64,000 nt of DNA, taken from JANPPS01 sp965246925 (GTDB lineage Bacteria > Pseudomonadota > Alphaproteobacteria > Acetobacterales > Acetobacteraceae). Location of the stretch: positions 744,001-808,000 of the forward strand of contig OZ251994.1 of assembly GCA_965246925.1 (NCBI GenBank), given 5' to 3'. The notes under the pieces were generated by a model that made no database searches, had not been told where the DNA came from, and saw nothing but the letters and a program-made list of their open reading frames with translations. Made by a program: the position numbers and the translations under genes. Of this stretch, positions 49,469 through 58,367 are shown in pieces. Within the stretch, counting starts at the first letter, position 1. Each line of letters opens with the position of its first letter.

Positions 49469-52327
49469 ATGTCCGGCAACATTCGCGTGCGCGGCGCCCG
49501 CGAGCACAACCTCAAGAATATCGACATCGACATCCCGCGCGATAGCCTCACGGTCATCACTGGGCTGTCAGGCTCGGGCAAATCGTCGCTGGCCTTCGAT
49601 ACGATCTATGCCGAGGGGCAGCGCCGCTACGTCGAATCCCTCAGCGCCTACGCCCGCCAGTTCCTGGAGTTGATGGGCAAGCCCGACGTGGACAGCATCG
49701 AGGGGCTGAGCCCGGCCATCTCGATCGAGCAGAAGACCACCAGCCGTAACCCGCGCAGCACGGTCGGCACGGTGACCGAGATCCACGACTACATGCGGCT
49801 GCTCTGGGCCCGCGTCGGCGTGCCGTATTCGCCGGTCACGGGGGAGCCGATCGAGGCGCAGACGGTGAGCCAGATGGTCGACCGCACGCTGGCGATGCCG
49901 GAGGGCACCCGCCTCCTGCTGCTGGCGCCGGTCGTGCGCGACCGCAAGGGCGAATACCGGAAGGAGCTGGCTGACCTGCAGCGCCGGGGCTTCACCCGGG
50001 TCAAGGTGGACGGAACCCTGTATGACATCGGCGACGTGCCGGTGCTCAACCGCAAGATCAAGCACGAGATCGAGGCGGTGGTCGATCGGGTCGTGGTGAA
50101 GGACGGCATCCAGACCCGGCTCGCCGACAGCTACGAGGCGGCACTCGCGATGTCGGACGGCGTCGTCTATGCCGAGAACGCGGCGGACGGCAGCCGGACG
50201 GTGTTCAGCTCCCGCTTCGCCTGCCCCGTCAGCGGCTTCACGATCGAGGAGATCGAGCCGCGGCTGTTCAGCTTCAACTCCCCCCACGGCGCCTGCCCGG
50301 CGTGCGACGGGCTCGGGATCGAGCAGTTCTTCGACCCCGGGCTGGTGGTGCCCGATGAGCGGGTGAGCCTGGCCGAGGGGGCGATCGCGCCCTGGGCCGG
50401 CGCGAAATCGCCCTATTACGACCAGACCCTGTCCAGCATCGCCAAGCACTACAAGGCCACCACCCGCACCCCGTGGCACGAGCTGACGGAGCGCGTGCGG
50501 GACGTGATCCTGCACGGCACCGATGACGAGATCGAGTTCACCTACAAGGACGGCGTCCGCGCCTATAGCGTGAAAAAGGCGTTCGAGGGTGTGCTGATCA
50601 ACCTCGAACGCCGCTGGAAGGAGACCGACAGCGCCTGGGTGCGCGAGGAAATGAGCCGGTATCAGGCGGACAAGCCCTGCAAGGTATGTCACGGCGCCCG
50701 CCTCAAGCCCGAGGCGCTGGCGGTGAAGATCGCCGGGCAGAACTTGGCGGAGGCGGCAGAGTTGCCGATCCGCCGGGCGCTCGACTGGTTCCGCGCCGCA
50801 GGCGAAACGCTCACGCCGCAGCGGCTGGAGATCGCCGGGCGCATCCTGCGGGAGATCGTGGAGCGGCTGCAGTTCCTGGTGGATGTGGGGTTGGACTACC
50901 TGACGCTGGCACGCGGCAGCACCACGCTGAGCGGCGGAGAAAGCCAGCGCATCCGGCTGGCGAGCCAGATCGGCTCCGGCCTCACCGGCGTGCTGTATGT
51001 GCTGGACGAGCCGAGCATCGGGCTGCATCAGCGGGACAACGAGCGCCTGCTGGGCACGCTGCGCCGGCTGAAGGCGCTGGGCAACACCGTGCTGGTGGTG
51101 GAGCATGACGAGGACGCGATCCGCGCGGCCGACCATCTGATCGATATGGGCCCGGCCGCGGGCGCCTTGGGCGGCCACGTCATCGCGCAGGGCACCCCCG
51201 CCGAGGTCGCCGCCAACCCGGCCAGCCTCACGGGCGACTACTTGTCCGGACGCCGCAGCGTGCCGATCCCGAAGCGCCGGCATGTGGACGCCAAGCGCGT
51301 GATCCGGGTCGTGGGCGCCCGCGGCAACAACCTCAAGAACGTCACCGCCGATTTCCCGCTGGGCACCTTCACCTGCGTCACTGGCGTGTCCGGCGGGGGC
51401 AAGAGCACGCTGGTGATCGATACACTGTATAAGGCGGCATCCCGCCGGCTGATGGGCTCGGGCGAGGGCCCGGCGCCGCATGACCGGGTGGAGGGGCTGG
51501 AGCAGCTGGACAAGATCATCGACATCGACCAATCGCCGATCGGGCGCACGCCGCGGTCCAACCCGGCGACCTACACCGATCTGTTCGCGCCCATCCGTGA
51601 CTGGTTTGCCGAGCTGCCGGAGAGCCGGGCACGCGGGTATAAATCCGGACGGTTCAGCTTCAACGTCAAGGGCGGACGCTGCGAGGCGTGCCAGGGTGAT
51701 GGCCTGCTGAAAATAGAGATGCACTTCCTGCCGGACGTGTTCGTGACCTGCGATACGTGCAAGGGGCAGCGCTATAATCGTGAGACGCTGGACATCAAAT
51801 TTCGTGGGTTCTCGATCGCCGACGTCTTGAACATGACCGTCGATGAGGCCGTTCCGTTCTTCTCCGCCGTCGGCCGTATCCATGACCGGCTGAGCATCTT
51901 GCAGAAGGTCGGGCTTGGTTACATCCATCTGGGCCAGCAGGCCACGACCTTGTCGGGCGGCGAGGCGCAGCGGATCAAGCTGAGCAAGGAACTGGCCAAG
52001 CGTGCCACCGGGCGCACGCTGTATATATTGGACGAGCCGACCACCGGCCTGCATTTCGAGGACGTGCGCAAGCTGATGGAGGTGCTGCATGCACTGGTGG
52101 CGCAGGGCAACACGGTGGTGGTGATCGAGCATAACCTCGAGGTGATCAAGACGGCCGACTGGGTGCTGGATCTAGGCCCGGAGGGTGGCGAGGGCGGCGG
52201 CCGCGTGGTGGCGGAGGGAACGCCCGAGGCGATCGCGATGAACCCCGAGAGCCATACCGGGCGGTTCCTCCGCCCATTCCTGCCGGTGCTGGACACTGCG
52301 GCCAGCAAGCGGCGGAAACGCGCGTGA
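49469..52327 (+). CDS. uvrA: Excinuclease ABC subunit A
   Basis: Damage-recognition ATPase of nucleotide excision repair; acts as a dimer with UvrB. The 952-residue protein has two ABC modules: Walker A GLSGSGKSS (about 31) and GVSGGGKST (about 641), signatures LSGGESQRIRLASQ and LSGGEAQRIKLSKEL, and Walker B VLDEPSIGLH and ILDEPTTGLH. Zinc-finger cysteine pairs are CPACDGLG, CKVCHG and CEACQGDG with CDTCKG. An AGGA site precedes the ATG. It is probably LexA-regulated through the box at 49427. Confidence 0.98.
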   Translation: MSGNIRVRGAREHNLKNIDIDIPRDSLTVITGLSGSGKSSLAFDTIYAEGQRRYVESLSAYARQFLELMGKPDVDSIEGLSPAISIEQKTTSRNPRSTVGTVTEIHDYMRLLWARVGVPYSPVTGEPIEAQTVSQMVDRTLAMPEGTRLLLLAPVVRDRKGEYRKELADLQRRGFTRVKVDGTLYDIGDVPVLNRKIKHEIEAVVDRVVVKDGIQTRLADSYEAALAMSDGVVYAENAADGSRTVFSSRFACPVSGFTIEEIEPRLFSFNSPHGACPACDGLGIEQFFDPGLVVPDERVSLAEGAIAPWAGAKSPYYDQTLSSIAKHYKATTRTPWHELTERVRDVILHGTDDEIEFTYKDGVRAYSVKKAFEGVLINLERRWKETDSAWVREEMSRYQADKPCKVCHGARLKPEALAVKIAGQNLAEAAELPIRRALDWFRAAGETLTPQRLEIAGRILREIVERLQFLVDVGLDYLTLARGSTTLSGGESQRIRLASQIGSGLTGVLYVLDEPSIGLHQRDNERLLGTLRRLKALGNTVLVVEHDEDAIRAADHLIDMGPAAGALGGHVIAQGTPAEVAANPASLTGDYLSGRRSVPIPKRRHVDAKRVIRVVGARGNNLKNVTADFPLGTFTCVTGVSGGGKSTLVIDTLYKAASRRLMGSGEGPAPHDRVEGLEQLDKIIDIDQSPIGRTPRSNPATYTDLFAPIRDWFAELPESRARGYKSGRFSFNVKGGRCEACQGDGLLKIEMHFLPDVFVTCDTCKGQRYNRETLDIKFRGFSIADVLNMTVDEAVPFFSAVGRIHDRLSILQKVGLGYIHLGQQATTLSGGEAQRIKLSKELAKRATGRTLYILDEPTTGLHFEDVRKLMEVLHALVAQGNTVVVIEHNLEVIKTADWVLDLGPEGGEGGGRVVAEGTPEAIAMNPESHTGRFLRPFLPVLDTAASKRRKRA

Positions 52328-52340
52328 TTGAAAACGACCC

Positions 52341-52450
52341 CCCCCTCTCCCTCCGGGAGAGGACTGGGGTGAGGGAAACAACCAGAACGGACCGAAACGC
52401 GGCACAAGCCAGCGCTTACGGCCACCCTCACCTCCGGCCTCTCCGATCTC
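52341..52450. repeat. Dispersed repeat family 1, inverted pair downstream of uvrA
   Basis: A full copy (CCCTCTCCCTCCGGGAGAGG, then GGGGTGAGGGAAACAACC, 52341-52388) is followed by an inverted partial copy (CACCCTCACCTCCGGCCTCTCC, about 52424-52446). Together they could fold into a long hairpin, like a BIME arrangement. It fills the gap between uvrA and the next gene and may serve as terminator or mRNA stabiliser. Confidence 0.75.
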
Positions 52451-52454
52451 ACGC

Positions 52455-53564
52455 ATGTTAGAGGTCCGGTCCGGGCATATCGTCGCGTTGCGCCTGTATG
52501 ACATCGCCTATGCGATCGACCTGCGCCGGGTCGAGGAGATTTGGGCGCGCCACGCCGGCACCGCCAGCAGCCGGAGCCGCCTGTCCGCCACGCCCGCCAA
52601 GGCCGTGGCGTTCGGGGTGCCGCCGGTCACGTTCGGATTCGACCCGGTGCCGCTCCAGCTCGGCCCGCTTGCCGTCACCGCGGCCGTCAGCATCCGCATC
52701 TATGATTTCGGCGTGGTCGCCGTGAGCCTGCGCGTGCCCACGGTGGATATGAGCTGGGCGGACTACACGGATTTGCTCAACACCATGGACACCCATCTCG
52801 GCACGGATGGGGATGGGCGGCTATGGGACGGGCTGCTGGCGCGGGTCCGGTCCTTGCTGGCCGAGGCGCTGGAGCGGCCGACCGGGTCGGCCATAGAAGA
52901 GGACTACATGATCGGCACCGTCCACGCCTTCAGCGACAAGCTGGCGGCGTCCGAGTTGCAAGACCGCGTGGACCTGGTGCCGCTATTGTCAGGCGAGAGC
53001 CGCCCGTTATCGGACGGTGCCAAGCGTGATCTACTGCGGCATAGCTATAGCTATTACCGGGATGATCTGGTCGTGGTCACCTGGGACCGTGCCTTCATCT
53101 ATGAGCCGCGTGGCGATAGTGACGTGGCCGACGTGCTCGAGGTCGCCAACGCCCAGCTGCTGGAAATGCGCTATTACGACGAGCTGCTGGATGACGAGCT
53201 GCCGCGCATGTACGGGCTGGTGCAGGCGACGCGGAGCACGCTGAACATCCTGCTGCCCCGCCGCTACGCCGACCTCGCGCGCCAGCTCTATACCTTGGTG
53301 GCCGAGGTGACGGAGCTTACGGAGAAGGTCGACAACGCGCTGCAGGTGACGGAGGACGTGTATCTCGCGCGCATCTATACGTCCGCGCTGGACCTGTTCC
53401 GCGTCCGCACCGTGAGCGCCGCGGTGAACCGCAAGCTGGCCATCATCCGCGACACCTATACGGCGCTGTATGACGAGGCGAACAGCAGCCGCGCCGGGCT
53501 GATGGAGGTGCTGATCATTCTACTGATCGCGCTCGAGATCATCCTGGCCCTAGTCAAGCACTGA
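52455..53564 (+). CDS. RMD1/DUF155 family protein with C-terminal membrane anchor
   Basis: A 369-residue protein of the RMD1/YagE (DUF155) family. The diagnostic block AFIYEPRGDSDVADVLEVANAQ, then LLEMRYYDELLDDELP, is at about 214-255. A long helical region follows, and a hydrophobic helix MEVLIILLIALEIILALV at about 349-366 ends the protein. In eukaryotes members are mitochondrial or cytosolic scaffold proteins; the bacterial function is unknown. The start at 52455 lacks a clear ribosome binding site. The 3' end overlaps the convergent gene by 15 bp. Confidence 0.88.
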   Translation: MLEVRSGHIVALRLYDIAYAIDLRRVEEIWARHAGTASSRSRLSATPAKAVAFGVPPVTFGFDPVPLQLGPLAVTAAVSIRIYDFGVVAVSLRVPTVDMSWADYTDLLNTMDTHLGTDGDGRLWDGLLARVRSLLAEALERPTGSAIEEDYMIGTVHAFSDKLAASELQDRVDLVPLLSGESRPLSDGAKRDLLRHSYSYYRDDLVVVTWDRAFIYEPRGDSDVADVLEVANAQLLEMRYYDELLDDELPRMYGLVQATRSTLNILLPRRYADLARQLYTLVAEVTELTEKVDNALQVTEDVYLARIYTSALDLFRVRTVSAAVNRKLAIIRDTYTALYDEANSSRAGLMEVLIILLIALEIILALVKH

Positions 53565-54215
53565 CATCCGCAGCACCGCGAGCTTATCGCCAATTCCCCG
53601 CCGCAGCACCGGCTGATCCCGCCGCAGATCCCGCCGCGCCAGCGCCGCCACCAACACCGCCGGCCGCACCACCCGCGCCACCGGCCCGGCCTTCAGCCAC
53701 TCCAGCCCCTGCGCCCGCGCCTCCTCCCGGGAAATCCGCCCCGCCCGCCAAAGCCCCGCCACCCCATAAGCCGCCCCGAGCAAGCGCAATACTGCCTCCT
53801 CTCCCTCCGGGAGAGGGCCGGGATGAGGGATATGACAGGCGCGACCAGCGGCGAGCGTGACACAACCAGCCGAAGACAAAATCCAGTCACGCCACTCCCC
53901 CCCTTCCACCTCCAGCTCCCGCCCGGCGATCATCCCCTCTAGATCCGAGGCCCGTAGCACCCCGGCATCCAAAGCCTCCCCGACAGGGCCCCCGACCTCA
54001 TGCCGCCGCCGCGCGCCCTCGATCACCTCCCGCCACCATTGCAGGCGCACCAAGGCCATCATCGGCTCCCGCGCCACCTCCCGCGCCCGCGCCAGCTCGT
54101 GATTGAGGGCATAGAGCGTGAACAGCGCCTCCCGCACCGCGGCCGGGGCGAACAGCGCGGTCAGGAACCGGTCCGGATCGTGCCGGCGCACGATCTCTCC
54201 ACAAACTGACAGCAT
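53550..54215 (-). CDS. Squalene/phytoene synthase family protein (NDUFAF6-like) with repeat insertion
   Basis: A 221-residue all-helical isoprenoid-synthase-fold protein. DPDRFLTALFAPAAVREALFTLYALNHELA, then REPMMALVRLQWWREVIEG, is the N-terminal signature. The first Asp-rich motif of true synthases is absent, which fits the NDUFAF6-like group linked to complex I assembly. Residues about 128-140 (HIPHPGPLPEGEE) are a translated dispersed repeat sitting between two helices. The ATG at 54215 is used; the frame is open to 54278. Confidence 0.82.
   Translation of the reverse strand: MLSVCGEIVRRHDPDRFLTALFAPAAVREALFTLYALNHELARAREVAREPMMALVRLQWWREVIEGARRRHEVGGPVGEALDAGVLRASDLEGMIAGRELEVEGGEWRDWILSSAGCVTLAAGRACHIPHPGPLPEGEEAVLRLLGAAYGVAGLWRAGRISREEARAQGLEWLKAGPVARVVRPAVLVAALARRDLRRDQPVLRRGIGDKLAVLRMSVLD
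53797..53834. repeat. Dispersed repeat family 1 copy inside the squalene-synthase-family gene
   Basis: TCCTCTCCCTCCGGGAGAGGGCCGGGATGAGGG has the same palindrome-plus-tail layout as the copies at 35.84 and 52.34 kb. It keeps the reading frame open on the minus strand and adds about 13 residues. Confidence 0.85.
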
Positions 54216-54307
54216 CCGGCTCACATAGCGGCGTTGGGGCGTGCCGCAACCTTGACGGGCCGTGACCGCCCCGGCCAAGGTGCGGCGCCCAACATAAGGA
54301 ACCCGCC

Positions 54308-54913
54308 ATGGCCTTCGAACTCCCGAGCCTGCCCTACGCCCATAGCGCGCTGGCGGCCCAAGGCATGTGCCAAGAGACGCTCGAGCTGCATCACGACAAG
54401 CATCATCAGGCTTACGTCACCGCGCTGAACGGTTTCGTGGAGAAGAACCCGGCGCTGCAGGGCAAGTCCCTGGAAGAGATCGTGACGATGAGTCACGGCA
54501 AGCCGGACATGGCTCCGGTGTTCAACAACGCCGGGCAGCATTGGAACCATATCCTGTTCTGGGAAAACATGTCGCCCAATTCCGGCGGCAAGATCCCGCC
54601 GGCGCTGGAGCAGAAGCTCATTTCCGATTTCGGCAGCGTCCAAGCGTTCAAGGACGCGTTCAAGACGGCCGCGACCGGGCAGTTCGGCAGCGGCTGGGCC
54701 TGGTTGATCATGGACAAGACGGGCAAGCTGAATGTGACCAAGACGCCGAACGGCAGTAACCCGCTGGCCACCGGCGAAGGCAAGGCACTACTGGGCTGCG
54801 ACGTTTGGGAGCATAGCTACTACCTGGACTTCCGCAATCGCCGTCCGGACTACGTCACCAACTGGCTGGACAAGCTGGCCAACTACGAATACGCCGCCGC
54901 CCATATGGGCTAG
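54308..54913 (+). CDS. sodB: Superoxide dismutase, Fe type
   Basis: Converts superoxide to oxygen and hydrogen peroxide. The 201-residue protein has ligands in ELHHDKHHQAYV (His near 27), NNAGQHWNHILFW (His near 79) and DVWEHSYYLDF (Asp and His near 161). GSGWAWL is the usual active-site block. The spacing and Gln in NAGQHWNH fit the Fe-type or cambialistic group. An AAGGA site precedes the ATG. It has no signal peptide, so it is cytoplasmic. Confidence 0.96.
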   Translation: MAFELPSLPYAHSALAAQGMCQETLELHHDKHHQAYVTALNGFVEKNPALQGKSLEEIVTMSHGKPDMAPVFNNAGQHWNHILFWENMSPNSGGKIPPALEQKLISDFGSVQAFKDAFKTAATGQFGSGWAWLIMDKTGKLNVTKTPNGSNPLATGEGKALLGCDVWEHSYYLDFRNRRPDYVTNWLDKLANYEYAAAHMG

Positions 54914-54920
54914 GCTTTGC

Positions 54921-54953
54921 GGTGGTGGAATGCGAAGAGCATTCCACCCCACC
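54921..54953. terminator. Bidirectional hairpin between sodB and yajC
   Basis: TGGAATGC-GAAGA-GCATTCCA is a perfect 8-bp stem with a 5-base loop (54926-54946). It is extended outward by GGTGG and CCACC-like bases. It lies in the 44-bp gap between the convergent genes and could serve both. Confidence 0.7.
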
Positions 54954-54957
54954 GGCG

Positions 54958-55287
54958 TCACTTCGTGTCGTTCGCCACCACCGTCTTCAGCACGCTGGAG
55001 ATCGTCTCCCGGAGCACCGTCACACGCACGTTGGGCGCCACCTCCACCTCGATCTCGTCCGAGCCCTCCTTCACCCGCTGCACGGTTCCCAAGATCCCAC
55101 CCCCCGTCACCACCCGGTCCCCCCGGCAAAGCGCGGTCAGCATCGCTTTCATCTCCTTCTGCCGGGTCTGTTGCGGGCGGATCAGTAAGAAGTAGAACAC
55201 GCCGAAAATCAGTATCAACGGCAGGAATTGCGAGTAGCTGGCCAGCATGCTGGAGGCGTCTTGGGCGTAGGCGGGGGAGATGAACAT
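54958..55287 (-). CDS. yajC: Preprotein translocase accessory subunit YajC
   Basis: Small inner-membrane partner of SecDF. The 109-residue protein has one membrane helix at about 20-38 (LPLILIFGVFYFLLIRPQQ), with the conserved RPQQTRQKEMKAML right after it. The cytoplasmic part has GDRVVTGGGILGTV. The ATG at 55287 has an AAGGA site; the frame is open to 55320. secD and secF do not follow within the window, since it is convergent with sodB. It is divergent from the DUF815 ATPase gene. Confidence 0.95.
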   Translation of the reverse strand: MFISPAYAQDASSMLASYSQFLPLILIFGVFYFLLIRPQQTRQKEMKAMLTALCRGDRVVTGGGILGTVQRVKEGSDEIEVEVAPNVRVTVLRETISSVLKTVVANDTK

Positions 55288-55358
55288 CGGTGGTCCTTGC
55301 GGCGTGATCGCGCGGACCATAGTTTCCGCCGCTCCCCCGTCAACCCGCCGGAAACCTC

Positions 55359-56213
55359 ATGGACCTCACCGTGCTCACCCGCATCGCCGACGCGCTCGAG
55401 CGCCTGGCTCCGCCGCCGCCGGCCGCGCCGGATCTTACGGGAGCCGATGCTTTCGTCTGGCACCCGCCCGCGCGGCTGGCCCCAGTGCGCCACGTCTCCC
55501 GCGTGGACATCGCCCTGTTGCACGGCGTGGACCGGCAGAAGGGGTTGATCCTGGAGAACACAAGCCGGTTCGCCGCCGGCCTCCCGGCCAACAACGCCAT
55601 GCTGTGGGGCGCCCGCGGCATGGGCAAGTCTTCGCTGGTCAAGGCCGCGCATGCCGCGATGGCGCCGGGTAGCCTGGTGCTGATCGAAATCCACCGCGAG
55701 GACATCCGCACGCTACCGGACCTGCTGAACCTGCTGCGCGATCAGCCCCGGCGCTGCTTGATCCTGTGCGACGATCTGAGCTTCGAACGGGAGGATGCGG
55801 ACTACAAGGCGCTGAAATCCGTGCTGGACGGCGGTATCGAGGGGCGCCCGGCCAACGTCCTGTTCTATGCGACGTCCAACCGCCGCCACCTGATGCCGCG
55901 CGACATGATCGAGAACGAGCGTGCCACCGCCATCAACCCTTCAGAAGCAACAGAGGAAAAAGTCTCGCTCAGCGACCGCTTCGGCATCTGGATCGGCTTT
56001 CACAACTGCGATCAGCAAGCGTTCCGTGCCATGGTGGAGGGCTACGCCGAGGCGCTGGCGCTGCCAATCGGGACGGAGGCGCTGCACGAGGCGGCCAACG
56101 AGTGGTCGGTCACGCGTGGGGCGCGGTCGGGGCGGGTGGCGTGGCAGTTCATTCAAGACTTGGCTGGACGGCTCGGGCGCCCGGCCGAACCGGCAGATCA
56201 GGCTGGTGCCTGA
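55359..56213 (+). CDS. DUF815 family AAA-type ATPase
   Basis: A 284-residue P-loop ATPase of unknown function. Walker A is WGARGMGKSSLVKA (about 82-95), Walker B is RCLILCDDLSFERED (about 131-145), and the sensor region is LFYATSNRRHLMPRDM. This is the DUF815 pattern. The gene is next to yajC, as in other alphaproteobacteria. Its N-terminus (VLTRIADALERL, then Pro-rich) is a short helical region. The biological role is unknown. Confidence 0.9.
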   Translation: MDLTVLTRIADALERLAPPPPAAPDLTGADAFVWHPPARLAPVRHVSRVDIALLHGVDRQKGLILENTSRFAAGLPANNAMLWGARGMGKSSLVKAAHAAMAPGSLVLIEIHREDIRTLPDLLNLLRDQPRRCLILCDDLSFEREDADYKALKSVLDGGIEGRPANVLFYATSNRRHLMPRDMIENERATAINPSEATEEKVSLSDRFGIWIGFHNCDQQAFRAMVEGYAEALALPIGTEALHEAANEWSVTRGARSGRVAWQFIQDLAGRLGRPAEPADQAGA

Positions 56214-56307
56214 CGGGCTCAGGGAGGACGTTTCAACCCGAGCGCGGCGCTTACGGCAGACCTGTTCGTCCTCAGCCGTAAGTGCAGGCCGGCATCGAAA
56301 CCGGCGA

Positions 56308-56625
56308 TCAGCCAGGCCCAAACCCGGCAAACACCTGCCGGTCGCGGTTCTCCTGCATCAGCATGCGAAACCCTGGGATCGTCTCCAACGATAGGCCCGA
56401 GGGCACGCCTGTTTCCTCATCCGCGACCACGGCCGAATAGGGCGCCCCCGACAGCTTCTGCCACTGCCCGGCAGGCTTCTTTGCCTCCACATGCACCACC
56501 GTGGCTTTCAGCACCATGCGCACGATCGCCTCCTTGGGTGAGGACGGCTTGGTGAGGCTCGGCATACCCGCAATCATCGTCCAGCCCTGCGATAGCGCCC
56601 AGGCCGTGATTTCCTCCTTGGTCAT
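56308..56625 (-). CDS. Uncharacterised protein downstream of the ABC-F gene
   Basis: A 105-residue soluble protein. Visible features are an N-terminal helix MTKEEITAWALSQGWTMIAGMPSLTKPS, a strand segment EAIVRMVLKATVVHVEAK and a C-terminal helix GFRMLMQENRDRQVF. I do not recognise a named domain. It overlaps the ABC-F stop by 4 bp (ATGA), so it is probably translated with it. Codon use matches the neighbours, supporting a real gene. Confidence 0.75.
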   Translation of the reverse strand: MTKEEITAWALSQGWTMIAGMPSLTKPSSPKEAIVRMVLKATVVHVEAKKPAGQWQKLSGAPYSAVVADEETGVPSGLSLETIPGFRMLMQENRDRQVFAGFGPG

Positions 56626-58247
56626 GCCGCTCTCTTCTTCTTCACCTTGCGGTTCTGCGCCCCAGTCTGGCTGGGCGCGGCGATCTTCGCGCGGTCCAGC
56701 ACGAACCGCGCGTAATCGTCCATGTCGCCCTCGAACGGTGCCACGGTGCCGTCAGCGGCAAGCCATAGCCGGTCCGCCACGAGCTCCATTAACGACCGGT
56801 CATGGGTGATCAGGATGACCGCTCCCTCGTATTCGTTCAGCGCGTCCAGCAGGGCGCGGCGGCTGTCGATGTCCAGGTGGTTGGTCGGCTCGTCCAAAAT
56901 CAGCAGGTGCGGCGCGGCCATCGCGACCAGGTTCAGCAGCAGCCGCGCCCGCTCCCCGCCGGACAGGTTCTCGACCGTCGTGGCCTGCTTGTCGAAGCCG
57001 ATGCCCCAGCCGGCCAGACGGGAGCGGTGCGTCGTCTCGCTATCGTCCAGCCGTTCCCGCCGGATGATGTCGAGCGGGGTGTCCGCCGGGTCGAGCGCCT
57101 CGATCTGATGCTGGTGGAACCAGCCGACCTTGATCCGCCCCTCCCGCTGCATCCGCCCGGCCGCCAGGCCCAGGGCGCCGGCGGCCATCTTGGCGAACGT
57201 GCTCTTGCCCGCGCCGTTCACGCCTAGGAGGCCGATGCGGTCGTCCACGTCCAGCCGCAGGTTCAACCCTTGCAGGACCGGCTCCGCCCCATAGCCGACC
57301 GACGCACCCTCGAGCCGCATCAGCGGGGGCGCTAGCGGACGCGCCGGGGAGGGCAGGATGAAGGGCGCCACCCGCTCCTCGGTGATGGCCGCGATCGGCT
57401 CCAATTTCGCCAGCCGCTTCATGCGGGACTGCGCCTGCGCCGCCTTGCTGGCCTTGGCGCGGAAGCGGTCGACGAAGGATTGCAGGTGCGCCCGCTCCGC
57501 CTCCTGCTTGGCGCGGCCGGCCAAAGCGAGCCGGGCCTTCTCCGCGCGCCGGCGCTCGAAATCGTCGTAGCCGCCGGTGTAGAGGTCGAGCTTGCCCTCG
57601 TTGATGTGCAGGATGTGATCGACCGAGTTGTTCAGCAGCTCCCGGTCATGGCTGATGATCAGCGCGGCGGCCGGGTATTTGCGGAGCCGCGCCTCGAGCC
57701 ATAGCGCGCCTTCGAGGTCCAGGTAGTTGGTCGGCTCGTCCAGCAGCAGGAAGTCCGGCTCGGCGAATAGCGCCGCCGCCAGCGCGACCCGCATGCGCCA
57801 GCCGCCCGAGAACTCGCTCATGGCCCGGCCGAGATCGGCGGTGCTGAAGCCGAGCCCGGCCAGGATCTCGCCGGCGCGGGCGGGGGCGCGGTCGGCGTCG
57901 ATCTCGCCCAGCCGCTCCCATATTTCCGCCATCCGCTCGGGCTCGGCGGTATCGAGCTCGGTCATCAGCGCGTCCCGCACGCTGTCGGCGGCGAGGATGG
58001 TATCCAGCAGGCTGACCGGGGTCGCCGGGTGCTCCTGCGCCACGGTGGCGATGCGGGCGCGGGCGGGAATGCCGATCGAGCCTCCGTCCGGCTGCAACTC
58101 GCCCAGGACCAGCTTGAACAGCGTCGATTTGCCGACGCCGTTCCGCCCGACCAGGCCGACCTTGGCGTTGAGCGGTAGCGTGACCGTCGCCCGGTCGAAG
58201 AACCGGCGGCCCCAGGCGTTGAACACGAGCTCGTCGATTTGCAGCAT
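56622..58247 (-). CDS. ABC-F family ATPase (YheS/Uup-like)
   Basis: A 541-residue soluble protein with two ABC domains and no membrane part; ABC-F proteins act on ribosomes. Domain 1 has Walker A GRNGVGKSTLF (about 34), signature SEFSGGWRMRVALA and Walker B FLLLDEPTNYLD. Domain 2 has GVNGAGKSTFA (about 345), LSGGERARLLL and LILDEPTNHLD. The linker between them (about 230-275) is Arg/Lys/Ala-rich, as in the P-site tRNA-interaction motif. It has a lysine-rich C-terminal tail. Assignment to YheS rather than Uup is tentative. Confidence 0.93.
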   Translation of the reverse strand: MLQIDELVFNAWGRRFFDRATVTLPLNAKVGLVGRNGVGKSTLFKLVLGELQPDGGSIGIPARARIATVAQEHPATPVSLLDTILAADSVRDALMTELDTAEPERMAEIWERLGEIDADRAPARAGEILAGLGFSTADLGRAMSEFSGGWRMRVALAAALFAEPDFLLLDEPTNYLDLEGALWLEARLRKYPAAALIISHDRELLNNSVDHILHINEGKLDLYTGGYDDFERRRAEKARLALAGRAKQEAERAHLQSFVDRFRAKASKAAQAQSRMKRLAKLEPIAAITEERVAPFILPSPARPLAPPLMRLEGASVGYGAEPVLQGLNLRLDVDDRIGLLGVNGAGKSTFAKMAAGALGLAAGRMQREGRIKVGWFHQHQIEALDPADTPLDIIRRERLDDSETTHRSRLAGWGIGFDKQATTVENLSGGERARLLLNLVAMAAPHLLILDEPTNHLDIDSRRALLDALNEYEGAVILITHDRSLMELVADRLWLAADGTVAPFEGDMDDYARFVLDRAKIAAPSQTGAQNRKVKKKRAA

Positions 58248-58367
58248 GGCCGGGTTCTAATGCGCCCGCGCGGGGAAGGCGAGCGTTGCTTTCGCAGTGC
58301 AGCAACGCCCCGGCCTGGAACGCCGCGTAGCGCCCCCTATTTCACGGCCACACTCCGGAGCCCCGTC

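Noticed and set aside
49568..52132. Long open reading frame antisense to uvrA (over 850 codons)
   Set aside because: It mirrors the codon structure of uvrA in high-GC DNA, has no domain resemblance and no ribosome binding site.
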